This document shows, in pieces, positions 43,796-52,230 of a stretch of DNA of 64,000 nucleotides. This DNA is from an uncultured Myxococcales bacterium. GTDB taxonomy: Bacteria; Myxococcota_A; Polyangia; Polyangiales; Polyangiaceae. The number at the start of each line of letters is the position of its first letter. Position 1 is the first letter of the stretch. The notes under the pieces are model-generated. The model saw nothing but the letters and a program-made list of their open reading frames with translations. It was not told the DNA's origin and did no database searches. Location: positions 1 to 64,000 of the forward strand of contig CALFEQ010000195.1 of NCBI GenBank assembly GCA_937949945.1. The letters run 5' to 3'. Position numbers and translations under genes: made by a program.

Positions 43796-44524
43796 GTGCC
43801 TGCACGCAAGCGCAATCCTCCTGGCTCCACGTCGACCACATCGAACGCTCCGTTCGAGCGTCGCGAGCCGCGCGCGGAGGCGCGCGCCGGAGCCGTGAAC
43901 GGCGGCGCAGCGAAGTCGTCGCGCGGACGCGCCGATCGGGCGAACGAGTCGTGGGGCGACGACGTCGGCGCCGCCGAGCTCGCGCGACGCGTGGCCGAGA
44001 ACGTCCGCCACAAGCGCAAGCTGCGCGGCATGTCGCTCGACGATCTCGCGCGCGCCTCGGGCGTGAGCCGCGCGGCGCTGTCGCAGGTCGAGACCTGCAA
44101 GACGAACCCGACGGTGGGGCTGCTCTGGAAGATCGCCGTCGGCCTCGGCGTCCCGTTCGCGGATCTGCTCGGTCAGCCGAGGACGGGCATCAGCATACTC
44201 CGTCGCGACGACGCCCAGGTGCTCCGCTCCCGCGACGGCAAGCTCGAGAGCCGTCCGCTCACGCCCGCCGGCGCCTCACCGCTCGTCGAGCTCTACGAGC
44301 TTCGCCTCTCGGCACGCGCCACCCACGCATCCGAAGCGCACGCTCCCGGCACGCACGAGTTCCTGGTCGTCCTCTCCGGTACGCTCCGCCTCCACGTCGA
44401 CGGCGAAGTGCTCGAGCTCCTGCCCGGCGACAGCGTCTCGTTCCCTGCCGACCGCCCGCACGCTTACGAGAACGCGGGGGGATCGGAGGCGAGGGTGCAC
44501 AACGTGATTCTGTACGAGCGGTGA
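43796..44524 (+). CDS. XRE-family transcriptional regulator with cupin domain
   Basis: Product of 242 residues. A disordered, basic N-terminus (1-58) precedes the helix-turn-helix (about 62-118: RRVAENVRHKRKLRGMSLDDLARASGVSRAALSQVE). The C-terminal cupin (about 160-242) has HASEAHAPGTHEFLVVLSGTLRLHVDG and LLPGDSVSFPADRPHAYENAG, the usual beta-barrel for a small ligand. Such proteins usually repress or activate adjacent metabolic genes, but no obvious target lies next to it. The long N-terminal extension is not usual in the family. Confidence 0.9.
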   Translation: MPARKRNPPGSTSTTSNAPFERREPRAEARAGAVNGGAAKSSRGRADRANESWGDDVGAAELARRVAENVRHKRKLRGMSLDDLARASGVSRAALSQVETCKTNPTVGLLWKIAVGLGVPFADLLGQPRTGISILRRDDAQVLRSRDGKLESRPLTPAGASPLVELYELRLSARATHASEAHAPGTHEFLVVLSGTLRLHVDGEVLELLPGDSVSFPADRPHAYENAGGSEARVHNVILYER

Positions 44525-44833
44525 GGGGCTGGCCTCGTCAGGGCCTCGCTCGGCGCTCGGGAGCAGTCCTCGGCTTCGAATCGTGCGCTGTCGGCCGGCG
44601 GGCTCGGCGAGCTACCCGAGGACTTCTCGTCCTCGAGGCTCTCGGGCCCGACCGCTCGGGCCTTGGTTTCGACTTCGTCGAAGGTATCCAGTTTGAAAAT
44701 TTCCGGAGACGAGACGCTTCGATGTTCGACTCGAGGCTTCGGGAGAGCCGGACGGCCGAGCTGAGGGCTGAGGGAGGACTGAGGACTGACTCGTTGCTGG
44801 GCCAACGGCCGTCAGTCGTGCAATCCTGATCCC
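44525..44833. other. 309-bp intergenic region with short repeats
   Basis: No ORF here is convincing. Just after the stop lies CCTCGTCAGGGCC (44533-44545), also found at the stem-loop at 7912-7932. A tract at 44761-44790 is built of CTGAGGGCTGAGG and GGACTGAGGACTGA, related to the hairpin arms at 55556-55585. The stretch 44690-44705 (AGTTTGAAAATTTCC) is unusually AT-rich and may hold the promoter of the next gene. Confidence 0.5.
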
Positions 44834-45460
44834 ATGCGAAAGTCACTCGTTCCTCGCTTCTTCTTCGGGGTGAGCGTCCTCGGCGCTGTCGGCGTTTGGG
44901 TCGCTTGTGGGGGATCGGAGACCCAGGACGTCGTCGCGGCCGACGCGGGATCACCGAGCGAGGACCGCGATAGTGCGCCGCCGCCTCCTCCGCCGCCGCC
45001 CCCGCCTCCTCCTCCCCAGGACTCCGGGACGGAGAATCCGAACCCGTCGTGGGACGCCGGGAAGGAGATCATCTTGTATCCGGATGGCGGGCCGGAGGGC
45101 GGAATCGCGTGCTTCGAGGGAGGCGAGCTCGAGGAGGAGCCGAACGACACGCCGGAGACCGCGAACGTGCTGCGGCCGACCCGCTGCGGCATCGTCGAGG
45201 TCCCGGACGCGGGCGAGCTCGCCGACGGCGGTGAGAGCGACTGGCTGACGTTCGAGCTGTCGGACGCGTCGAGCCGGTTCTTCGTCTACTACGAGGGCAA
45301 CGTGAGGGTCTTCGTCGAGACGGACGGTCAGGCGCCGGTCGACATCACGCTGAACGACGCGGGCGACCTGAGCTTCGTGAAGGGGCAGCCGTACTTCGTC
45401 GAGGTGAGGTCGAAGGACGGACAGAGCCAGCCCTGGAAGGTCCGGCTGTTCGAAGAGTGA
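44834..45460 (+). CDS. Lipoprotein with polyproline linker
   Basis: Product of 208 residues. Lipobox GVWVA-Cys25 (next GGS, so outer-membrane retention is possible). A run of 13 Pro lies at about 49-61, then an Asp/Pro/Glu linker. From GELEEEPNDTPETANVL the protein looks like the calcium-free beta-sandwich seen in bacterial pre-peptidase C-terminal domains (EPNDTxxxA, then SDWLTFELSD, YFVEVRS), which usually flank peptidases; here it stands alone. Role unknown. Confidence 0.8.
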   Translation: MRKSLVPRFFFGVSVLGAVGVWVACGGSETQDVVAADAGSPSEDRDSAPPPPPPPPPPPPPQDSGTENPNPSWDAGKEIILYPDGGPEGGIACFEGGELEEEPNDTPETANVLRPTRCGIVEVPDAGELADGGESDWLTFELSDASSRFFVYYEGNVRVFVETDGQAPVDITLNDAGDLSFVKGQPYFVEVRSKDGQSQPWKVRLFEE

Positions 45461-45532
45461 GCATCGCGCGGCGGGCGGGACGGACGCTTTCGGCGGCCGT
45501 CCCGTCGCCGCGACGTCGACCGACGTTCGACG

Positions 45533-46459
45533 TCACGCCTCGCGTGGGTCGCGCCACGGTACGCCCGCGGCATCGAGGCGGGCGCGCGTCGTCGCGATCG
45601 CGAGATCGCCGATGTCACAACCTGCGAAGCGCCGGCCTGCGCTCGCGGCGGCGAGGAGCGTCGTGCCGGACCCGCAGAAGGGATCGACGACGAGCGAGCC
45701 GGGGTTGCTCGTCGCGCGGACGATGCGATCGAGGAGCTTGAGCGGCTTCTGCGTCGGGTAGCCGGTCGTCTCGGCGCGGAGCGGGGTGTTGGCGGCCATC
45801 GACGGACAGTCGGTCCAGACGCTTCCGAGGGCGCGGCCTTCGTCGGCGTAGTAGCGGTACGTCTTGCCGTTGACGACGCGATCGCGATAGCGGCGCCCGT
45901 CGGCGTCGACGTTCGTGAAGTGCATCGACAAGCTGGTCTCGGCGAACGGCGCGCGGAGCGCGGGGTCCTTTCCGTTCCAGATCGGATCGGAGCCGCGCGC
46001 GTAGAGCAGGAGCGTCTGGTGGCCCATGCCGGGGCCCGTCCGGCTCTTGCTCCCGTTGCCAGGGACCCAGATGACCTCGCCGCGGAAGCGCCGCGCGCCG
46101 AAGATGCGATCGCAGAGGACCTTCGCCTCGTGCACGGTCCGCTGATCGAGGTGCAGCCACATCGTGCCGCGAGGGGAGAGGGCCTCGCGGACGACGACGA
46201 TGCGCTCCTCGAGCCAGGAGAGGTAGGCCTCGAGCGACGGCCAGGTGTCTTCGTAGGCGACGGGCCCCCGGGCGCGTGAGGAGCCGCGGGCGAGGCGTGC
46301 CCCGAAGCTCTTCTCCACCTTGAACGGTGGATCGAGGTACGCGAGGTCGGCGCTGCCCGCATCGACGATCGAGAGCAGGTCCTTCGCGTCCGCTCTGGTC
46401 ACGAGCCCTTCGGCGGGCACCGTCGAGCGGTCGGCGGCGCGATCAGCGTGGGGCTGCAT
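45533..46459 (-). CDS. Orphan beta-class DNA methyltransferase (N6-adenine or N4-cytosine)
   Basis: Product of 308 residues. Motif IV is DPPF at 43-46; target-recognition material follows in the middle; YPTQKPLKLLDRIV and the SAM-binding DPFCGSGTT (259-267) are at the C-terminus. The order IV to I is that of beta-class enzymes. No restriction enzyme or specificity gene is adjacent, so it probably serves regulation or phage defence on its own. Its ATG lies inside the end of mepA (17-bp overlap). The last 40 residues are ordinary. Confidence 0.9.
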   Translation of the reverse strand: MQPHADRAADRSTVPAEGLVTRADAKDLLSIVDAGSADLAYLDPPFKVEKSFGARLARGSSRARGPVAYEDTWPSLEAYLSWLEERIVVVREALSPRGTMWLHLDQRTVHEAKVLCDRIFGARRFRGEVIWVPGNGSKSRTGPGMGHQTLLLYARGSDPIWNGKDPALRAPFAETSLSMHFTNVDADGRRYRDRVVNGKTYRYYADEGRALGSVWTDCPSMAANTPLRAETTGYPTQKPLKLLDRIVRATSNPGSLVVDPFCGSGTTLLAAASAGRRFAGCDIGDLAIATTRARLDAAGVPWRDPREA

Positions 46460-47333
46460 CGGCGGAGGCGGAGGCGTTGCTCGCGGTCCGATCCTCGTTT
46501 TCCGGGCGCCACGATCCGAACGGGCGGAGGATGGCTTCGAGCAGGGCGACGTCGGGATCGGGCTCGGGGGCGTCCCCGTCGAGCGCGTCGATCCAAGGAC
46601 GCCGAGGTCCGGTGTGCTCGCAGCCGGCGACGATCTCCTCCGGCGTGCAGGCCGTCCGCACGTGGACGTGGTCGTCGTGGGGACCTCCGGGGTTCGGCTG
46701 GCGCATCACCTCCATGGCGCGCCAGAGCGTCTCGCCCGACTCGCCGCGCGCCCGTCCGTACTCGAGGAGCAGCGCCTCGACGTTCCGATGGGCGAAGACC
46801 CATTGCACGCGGGCCTCGGGATCTTCGACCAGCGCCTTCACGAGCAGCCACGTGCGCTCGACGTCGAAGCGGAGGAAGCGTTGGTTCTTCTCGTCCCAGG
46901 CGAGCCCGTCGGGACCGACCGGGATGAAACCCGGGCTCTCGACCGGGGCGCCCTCCAGGGTCGTCATGTAGAGGAGGAGATCCGCGTCGCGTCCGGTGCG
47001 GTGCGAGAGGTGCGGAAGGAGCTGCCCGCCGGTCCGGGTGGAGAGGTCGCCGACCGATAGGATGCCGCCCGGGCGAGCACGCGCGACGCTGGCCGCCGCG
47101 CGCTCGATCGCACGGACGAACCGCGGGATCCCGTAGTGGCGATTGTCCTGGCGCAGCCACTTGTAGCCTTCTCCCTCCGGCGGAAGCTCGATGGCCGACG
47201 TGAGGACGCCGCGATGCGGCATGCCGATCGAGCCGGCGAACTGGGGAGCGAGCGGGGACGGGGCACGCGCACAGCCCACCGCCGCGAAGGCGAGCACCGC
47301 GACCCCGATCGCGCGAATCCGGCCGACGCCCAC
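46443..47333 (-). CDS. mepA: MepA-like murein endopeptidase (lipoprotein)
   Basis: Product of 296 residues. A lipobox FAAVG-Cys21 suggests a lipid anchor, unlike the periplasmic soluble E. coli enzyme. LSVGDLSTRTGGQLLPHLSHRTGRDADLLLY contains the zinc ligands (HxxGRDxD), and GGPHDDHVHVR the HxH of the LAS-type metallopeptidase. It should cut D-Ala to DAP cross-links in peptidoglycan. The C-terminal 40 residues are Asp/Pro/Ala-rich. The methyltransferase overlaps its 3' end by 17 bp, implying co-transcription. Confidence 0.88.
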   Translation of the reverse strand: MGVGRIRAIGVAVLAFAAVGCARAPSPLAPQFAGSIGMPHRGVLTSAIELPPEGEGYKWLRQDNRHYGIPRFVRAIERAAASVARARPGGILSVGDLSTRTGGQLLPHLSHRTGRDADLLLYMTTLEGAPVESPGFIPVGPDGLAWDEKNQRFLRFDVERTWLLVKALVEDPEARVQWVFAHRNVEALLLEYGRARGESGETLWRAMEVMRQPNPGGPHDDHVHVRTACTPEEIVAGCEHTGPRRPWIDALDGDAPEPDPDVALLEAILRPFGSWRPENEDRTASNASASADAAPR

Positions 47334-47599
47334 GACGAGGTTTTACCCGAAAAGAGAGGACGCCCGGAGTTTGTCGCGAGGTTGGGCTCGGTCGAGAAGG
47401 GCGATGGACGTTTCGAGACTCCTCGGAGACGTCGTTGGGACGATCGGTGTCTGGATGGCGACTTGATAGGGACAGGTGCGAGAAATCTTAACGTCCTCTC
47501 ACATTGGTTGCTTGCATGTGGAAAGACTTGGGTTAGAGCAAGGCACCCCTCGACGCGGCTCTGGTGGGGCGCGCGAGAGGGAATGCGAGGAGGAGTGGA

Positions 47600-47830
47600 A
47601 TGGCACTCGAGGGACCGCAGCTCGTCTACACGCGGAAGGAAGAGGACTCGGCGGACGTGCTCACGCGGGCGCTGCACCTCGCACGACAGGTCGAGGACTT
47701 GCTCAGCAAGACTCCGAGCCGTGACAGCGGCGGAGCGCACTCGACGCGGATCGTGCGGGCAATGGCCGCGAGCTTGGTCGACGAGCTCGACGCGCTCGTT
47801 CGGGGCACCCGGAGGAGCGGTCTTTCTTGA
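47600..47830 (+). CDS. 76-residue helical protein
   Basis: The ATG at 47600 follows an AGGAGGAGTGGA Shine-Dalgarno. The product is acidic to neutral, alpha-helical in appearance (ALHLARQVEDLLSK, IVRAMAASLVDELDALVRG) with a basic C-terminus. A possible promoter, TTGCAT then TTAGAG 16-17 bp later, lies at about 47510-47540. I know no family. Confidence 0.6.
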   Translation: MALEGPQLVYTRKEEDSADVLTRALHLARQVEDLLSKTPSRDSGGAHSTRIVRAMAASLVDELDALVRGTRRSGLS

Positions 47831-47980
47831 ACATCTTGGATTGACTTCGATTTGGAGCGCCCGGGGTCGGGAGGACTGGGAGGAGGCCCCGAGGCGGTCC
47901 GTGAGGGGGGAAGGGGGCGCCCGAGCATGAGAAGGGCAGGAGCCGGCAAGGCCTCGCGCTCGGCGTGGGGTGGGGAGGAA

Positions 47981-48193
47981 ATGCACAGGCTCGAAGTCGC
48001 CGTCGACGGCGACTTGGTGGCCGAATACGGGCCGTGCGTGCGCCCGGCCTGGGAGGTGGTCGACGTCGTCGAGCACGCGGAGGAGACCATCGGGCGCGTG
48101 CTCGAGCGAGAGCTGACGCAGCTCTTCTTCGTCAGCCGCCCGTTCGCGCGTCGCGCGCGGCGTGCCGGCACCAGGCGCGCGTCAGCGCTCTGA
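47981..48193 (+). CDS. 70-residue protein with strong RBS
   Basis: The ATG at 47981 is preceded directly by GGGGAGGAA. The product begins MHRLEVAVDGDLVAEYGPCV, has a predicted helix (VVEHAEETIGRVLERELTQLFF) and ends in a very basic tail (RPFARRARRAGTRRAS). It follows the 76-residue gene by 150 bp and could be cotranscribed. No family known. Confidence 0.55.
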   Translation: MHRLEVAVDGDLVAEYGPCVRPAWEVVDVVEHAEETIGRVLERELTQLFFVSRPFARRARRAGTRRASAL

Positions 48194-48198
48194 TCCAC

Positions 48199-48230
48199 GC
48201 TCGAGCTCGTCGATCGCTCGAGCTCGAGCG
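48199..48230. terminator. Palindromic stem between convergent genes
   Basis: GCTCGAGC (48199-48206) pairs with GCTCGAGC (48216-48223), and CGCTCGAGCTCGAGCG (48215-48230) is itself a perfect 16-bp palindrome. It sits in the 51-bp gap between two convergent genes. Confidence 0.45.
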
Positions 48231-48244
48231 CGCACGCCGCGAGG

Positions 48245-51007
48245 TCAGATGCGCGCGGGCAGGTAAGCCGCGATGCGGCCCTCGATGACGCGGACGGCGT
48301 CGGCGCTCGCGTAGCTCTCCGGCAGGACGTACTTGCCGTCGGATCGGCCGAGGTAGCCCTGGTCGACGAAGGCGAGAAATGCGTTCTCCATCACGGGGCG
48401 GGTGACGGCCTCGCGGCAGGCGATCTCGCCGGCGAGGAACATGCGCTCGCCGACGGCCATCGCGCGCTTCGCGAGGTCCTTCGGCGCGAGGGGCCCGTTG
48501 AGGAGCGCGCTGCATGCGCGTGCCGCGATGCGATAGCCCTCGAGGAAGCTGAGGATCATCCGAACGTGGAGGATCGCGCGTTCGCGGCCCTCGCCGCCGC
48601 GCGCGATGCGGATGACGTCATTCTCCTTCCGATCGCCGGTCGTGACCTCGATCTCCTCGTCGGCCAGCATCGCCTCGAGGGTCTCGGCGAAGATCGTCTC
48701 GAACGTGGCGTCGGCCCGGAACTGGAACTCGTACTTGAAGAGGCGCGAGAGGGCCTGCACGCGCTCGGCGAGCTGCGCTCGCGTGAGGCCTCCCGGAGCG
48801 CCGTCGGCGTCGTCGGCCGGCCCCCCGGACGCCGCGAGGAGAGGCGTCGCGATCATCGCGCGGCTCACGAAGAAGTGCACCATCAGGTTCTTCGCGATGT
48901 CGAGCGACAGGCGCGCGACGTCGGGGACCACGTAGACGGCCTCCGGCCCCGGCCGAGGCTGCTCGTGCTTCTCGCCCACCGGCACGCCGGGCTTGTGGGT
49001 CTCGATGTGGCCGGCGCGGTGGAACAGCTCGAGCGCCTCGCGGATCGCGCCGTGGCGCAGCGGTGGAGCGTTCACGTCCGCGGACGACCACTCCTCGAGA
49101 GGCACGACGAGCGAGGGCGTGAAGCGCGCGTCGTAGCCGCGGAGGATGCGAGCGAAGCGCTCGCAGGCCGTGACGAGATCCGCGTGCGAGATGCCTCGCC
49201 GGCCGTGCGTGAGGAGCGCGGCGGCGACGAGGGCGCTCGGTGTGATCGCCGTCACGCGGTTGATCTCGTTCATCACGCGGTAGGCGAGGCGCGTGACGAG
49301 CGCCCGCCGGCGGGCCGGCGTCATCTTGGCGGAGCTCTCGCCGAGCTCGGCCATCACGCTCTCGACGGTGAGCAGCTCGCCGAACTGCACGTTGAGCCGC
49401 CCGTAGCGACCGAGGGCGCTCTCCGCGGCGGCGACGAGGCCGCGGACGTCCTCCTTCTTCTTTTCGCCGCCGGTGAGCTCCCGGACGTATTCGCGCTCTT
49501 CGACGACGCGCTCGTAGCCGATCGAGATCGGGCAGAAGTACACCTTGCGGCCGGAACCGGCGCCGTTGCTCTCGGCGGCGCCGAGGACGGCGTCGACGAC
49601 GATCGAGAGAAGGCCGAGCTTCGGCGGAAGGAGCTTGCCCGTGCGCGAACGCGCGCCTTCGAGGAAGAACTCGAGCGGCCAGCCGTCGATGATGAGCCGG
49701 CGCATGTACGCGTCGACCACGGCGGCATAGAGCCGGTCGCCGCGGAAGCTGCGGCGGATGAAGAACGCTCCGCCGCGCCGGAGGATCGGGCCGAGCGGGA
49801 AGAACGAGAGGTTGTCGCCCGCCGCGACGAGCGGCACGGGCATGTTCGCGTGCATGAAGAGCCGCGACAGGATGATGTAATCGACGTGCGACTTGTGGCT
49901 GGGGAGCAGGACGAGCGTGCCGTCCTTCGACGCGGCCCGCAGCCGCTCGAGGCCCTCCTTGTCGATCTCGAAGCCGCTGTACATGCGGGCGACGGTGGCG
50001 TCGAACGCGGCGTCCAGCGCGCGGAGGGCGTTCGGATCGAGCTCGGCTTCGAGCTCGCGGAGCATGGAGAGCGCGCGCCAGGTCAGCACCCGGCGCTCGG
50101 CCTCGCCCTCGCCGGCCATGTCCTTGATCACCTTCTGCAGGCGCGGGCTGCGGATCACCTGATCGCGCAGGCGGTCGGCGGGCTTTCGCGTCGGTCCGAC
50201 GACGGCGCGGCGCTCGCGCTCGAGACGGCGCAGCAGCGTGTACATGAGGCGGCGGACGAGGACCTCGTCGGTCGGCCGCTCGCCGTTCTCCCCGCCGCCT
50301 TCGTTCACGAGGAACTGTTGGACGTCGACCGGCTCGCCCGCGCGGAGGGTGACGTGGCGCCAGTTCATCAAGAACTGGGTCACCGTGCGGATCTGGCCGG
50401 GCCACTCGCGCGGGCCGAAGAGCGTGTCGACGATGTTCTGCTTCTGCGCGTCGGGCCTGCGCGTCCAGACGAACACCTGAGGGACGAGCAGGATCGGCTT
50501 GCTCGACGCGCGCTGCGCCTCGAGCACGGCGCGGAGGTAGACGTCGCCCTCCGTCTTGCCGCGCGTGGGGAGGGCCGTTCGCGCGGCGCCGCCGCGCCAG
50601 GGCACGGCCGGGGGCGGCTCGAGGATCGAGGGCGGTCGCTTCAAGAAGAGCGCCGCCGACGCGCCCGCGTCGAGCGCGCTGCGGAGACGCGCGACGTCGT
50701 CGGCCTCCGTCCGCGCGAAGAGCGAGGAGAAGAGCCCGCGCCGGCTCGGCTTCGGCTCGAGCTTCCAGAGCCCGATGTCGTTCGCGAACCGGACGCGCGG
50801 GAGCTCGAGCTTCTTCGTCAGGTAGTCGAGCGCGAGGAGGTCGACGAACGAGAGGTTGCGGAGGACGTAGACGACGGTCCCCCGGGCCTCGGCCTCGCGG
50901 ACGCGCTCGGCCAAGGCCTCGTCGACCTCGATGTGCTCGAAGAATCGCTGGTAGACCCAGGCCAGCGCCGGGTGCGGTTCGTAGGAGGTGAGAGTGACGT
51001 TCGACAT
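48245..51007 (-). CDS. plsB: Glycerol-3-phosphate acyltransferase
   Basis: Product of 920 residues, PlsB-sized. The acyltransferase motifs are HKSHVD (His371 to Asp376), GGAFFIRRSF near 408, FLEGARSRTGK near 453 and VYFCPISIGYERV near 489. An N-terminal half with VVYVLRNLSFVDLL (46-59) is a degenerate copy of the first motif, as is usual in PlsB. It acylates the sn-1 position of glycerol 3-phosphate, the first step of phospholipid synthesis, at the inner membrane. It is a lone gene. Confidence 0.93.
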   Translation of the reverse strand: MSNVTLTSYEPHPALAWVYQRFFEHIEVDEALAERVREAEARGTVVYVLRNLSFVDLLALDYLTKKLELPRVRFANDIGLWKLEPKPSRRGLFSSLFARTEADDVARLRSALDAGASAALFLKRPPSILEPPPAVPWRGGAARTALPTRGKTEGDVYLRAVLEAQRASSKPILLVPQVFVWTRRPDAQKQNIVDTLFGPREWPGQIRTVTQFLMNWRHVTLRAGEPVDVQQFLVNEGGGENGERPTDEVLVRRLMYTLLRRLERERRAVVGPTRKPADRLRDQVIRSPRLQKVIKDMAGEGEAERRVLTWRALSMLRELEAELDPNALRALDAAFDATVARMYSGFEIDKEGLERLRAASKDGTLVLLPSHKSHVDYIILSRLFMHANMPVPLVAAGDNLSFFPLGPILRRGGAFFIRRSFRGDRLYAAVVDAYMRRLIIDGWPLEFFLEGARSRTGKLLPPKLGLLSIVVDAVLGAAESNGAGSGRKVYFCPISIGYERVVEEREYVRELTGGEKKKEDVRGLVAAAESALGRYGRLNVQFGELLTVESVMAELGESSAKMTPARRRALVTRLAYRVMNEINRVTAITPSALVAAALLTHGRRGISHADLVTACERFARILRGYDARFTPSLVVPLEEWSSADVNAPPLRHGAIREALELFHRAGHIETHKPGVPVGEKHEQPRPGPEAVYVVPDVARLSLDIAKNLMVHFFVSRAMIATPLLAASGGPADDADGAPGGLTRAQLAERVQALSRLFKYEFQFRADATFETIFAETLEAMLADEEIEVTTGDRKENDVIRIARGGEGRERAILHVRMILSFLEGYRIAARACSALLNGPLAPKDLAKRAMAVGERMFLAGEIACREAVTRPVMENAFLAFVDQGYLGRSDGKYVLPESYASADAVRVIEGRIAAYLPARI

Positions 51008-51064
51008 GAGCCCCCGCGGCTGTCGTTCCTCAGCCGCGGGCTTTCGTCAACGCGACGAGAAACG

Positions 51065-51709
51065 TCACCCGCCGAAGGCGCGCTGGACGATCGAGACGAT
51101 CTTGTTGGACGTCGAGTGCGTCAGCCCGGTCTTCGTCCCGTACGGCCAGCTGTAGTTGTTCATCTGGACCTGGTCGCAGGACAGCGAGACGAGCACGTCC
51201 GCGGGCGGAGCGGCGCCCGGCACGCCCGGCGGCTGCCCGGGCGGGGCCGGCTGGCCGATCTGGAAGCCGAACTCGGCGTACATGCAGGACTGCGCCGGCG
51301 CCTCGAAGTTCGACTCCTTGCCGAACAGCTCGAGGATCTCGTCGCGCATCTTCGGGTCGGTGATGGTCATCGATCCGAGGATGCGGAAGCCGTAGAAGCG
51401 CGGCGCGTCCTGGGGCGGCGTCGGCGCGGCGGTGCCGGGCAAGAGCCCCGGCGGGATGAGGCCCGGCGGCAGCGCCGCGGCGGCGCCCTGGAGCCACTGC
51501 TGGATCTGCGGCGGCAGGCCCGGGATGGTGGCCGGAGCGGCGCCAGCCTGCGGAGCGGGCGGCTCGTAGTTCTGCAGACGGTGAATGACGATGGGCTGGC
51601 TCCGCATGCTCTCGAACGGCTGCGAGAGCGAGTTGCTGCATGCGGTATTCGGTACGGCGAGGAAGAGGAGACCTGCGGCGGCGACGGCAACAGCGGCGAT
51701 GCGCTTCAT
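51065..51709 (-). CDS. Pro-rich lipoprotein
   Basis: Product of 214 residues from the ATG at 51709; seven codons upstream another ATG exists. Lipobox VPNTA-Cys24. The middle is Pro/Gly/Ala-rich (PGLIPPGLLPG), then a compact domain with three Cys (FYGFRILGSMTITDPKMRD, SCMYAEFGFQIG, VLVSLSCDQVQM). It is divergent from the epimerase gene. No family known. Confidence 0.75.
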   Translation of the reverse strand: MKRIAAVAVAAAGLLFLAVPNTACSNSLSQPFESMRSQPIVIHRLQNYEPPAPQAGAAPATIPGLPPQIQQWLQGAAAALPPGLIPPGLLPGTAAPTPPQDAPRFYGFRILGSMTITDPKMRDEILELFGKESNFEAPAQSCMYAEFGFQIGQPAPPGQPPGVPGAAPPADVLVSLSCDQVQMNNYSWPYGTKTGLTHSTSNKIVSIVQRAFGG

Positions 51710-51721
51710 GCGGCGGACTCT

Positions 51722-51733
51722 AGCATGCATGCT
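51722..51733. promoter_or_regulatory. 12-bp perfect palindrome in the divergent promoter
   Basis: AGCATGCATGCT lies between the lipoprotein start and the epimerase start. It could be an operator for either. Low information, so chance is possible. Confidence 0.3.
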
Positions 51734-51795
51734 CCTGCATTGTCGCAGTAACGTGTCGCGGTTAGGGAGTTAGCATCGCGAGGGAGAGCCCAGGC

Positions 51796-52230
51796 ATGGT
51801 GCGCGTCAAGAAGATCGATCACGTCGCCATCTGTGTCGCGGACACGGATGAGGCCGTCGCCAAGTACAAGCAGGTCCTCGGGCTCGAGCCGGGCGTTCGG
51901 GAGGTCGTCGCCTCCCAGAAGACGGAGGCGACCCTGCTCCCGATCGGCGAGACGAGCCTCGAGCTCATCTCGCCCAAGGGCAACGACAGCCTCGTCCGCT
52001 TCCTCGAGAAGCGGGGGCCCGGCCTCCACCACATCGCCGTCGAGGTCGAGGGCATCGAGGAGGCGCTCTCGACGCTGAAGGCGCTCGGTGTACCGCTCAT
52101 CGACGAGACGCCTCGCAAGGGCGCGCGCGGACACAAGGTCGCGTTCCTCCACCCGAAGGCCACGGGCGGCGTCCTCGTCGAGCTCGTCGAGCCGGATCAC
52201 GGCGCACCGGAGGGGACGACTCAGCCATGA
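51796..52230 (+). CDS. mce: Methylmalonyl-CoA epimerase
   Basis: Product of 144 residues, family length. It is a VOC-fold protein with the usual pattern IDHVAICVADTDEAVAKYKQVLGLEPG, LELISPKG, KRGPGLHHIAVEVEGIEEAL and VLVELVE; the two His (in DHVAI and LHHIA) and the final Glu are metal ligands. It interconverts the methylmalonyl-CoA epimers in propionate metabolism. The methylmalonyl-CoA mutase, which also needs B12, is not in the window. Its stop overlaps the start of the dioxygenase gene by 4 bp. Confidence 0.93.
   Translation: MVRVKKIDHVAICVADTDEAVAKYKQVLGLEPGVREVVASQKTEATLLPIGETSLELISPKGNDSLVRFLEKRGPGLHHIAVEVEGIEEALSTLKALGVPLIDETPRKGARGHKVAFLHPKATGGVLVELVEPDHGAPEGTTQP

Noticed and set aside
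44990..45015. CCGCCTCC/CCGCCC run as a microsatellite element
   Set aside because: It encodes the polyproline linker of a lipoprotein; comparable runs occur in the PEGA gene at 54118.
48566..51751. 1061-codon open frame opposite plsB
   Set aside because: Antisense shadow in a very GC-rich genome, without start signal or domain.
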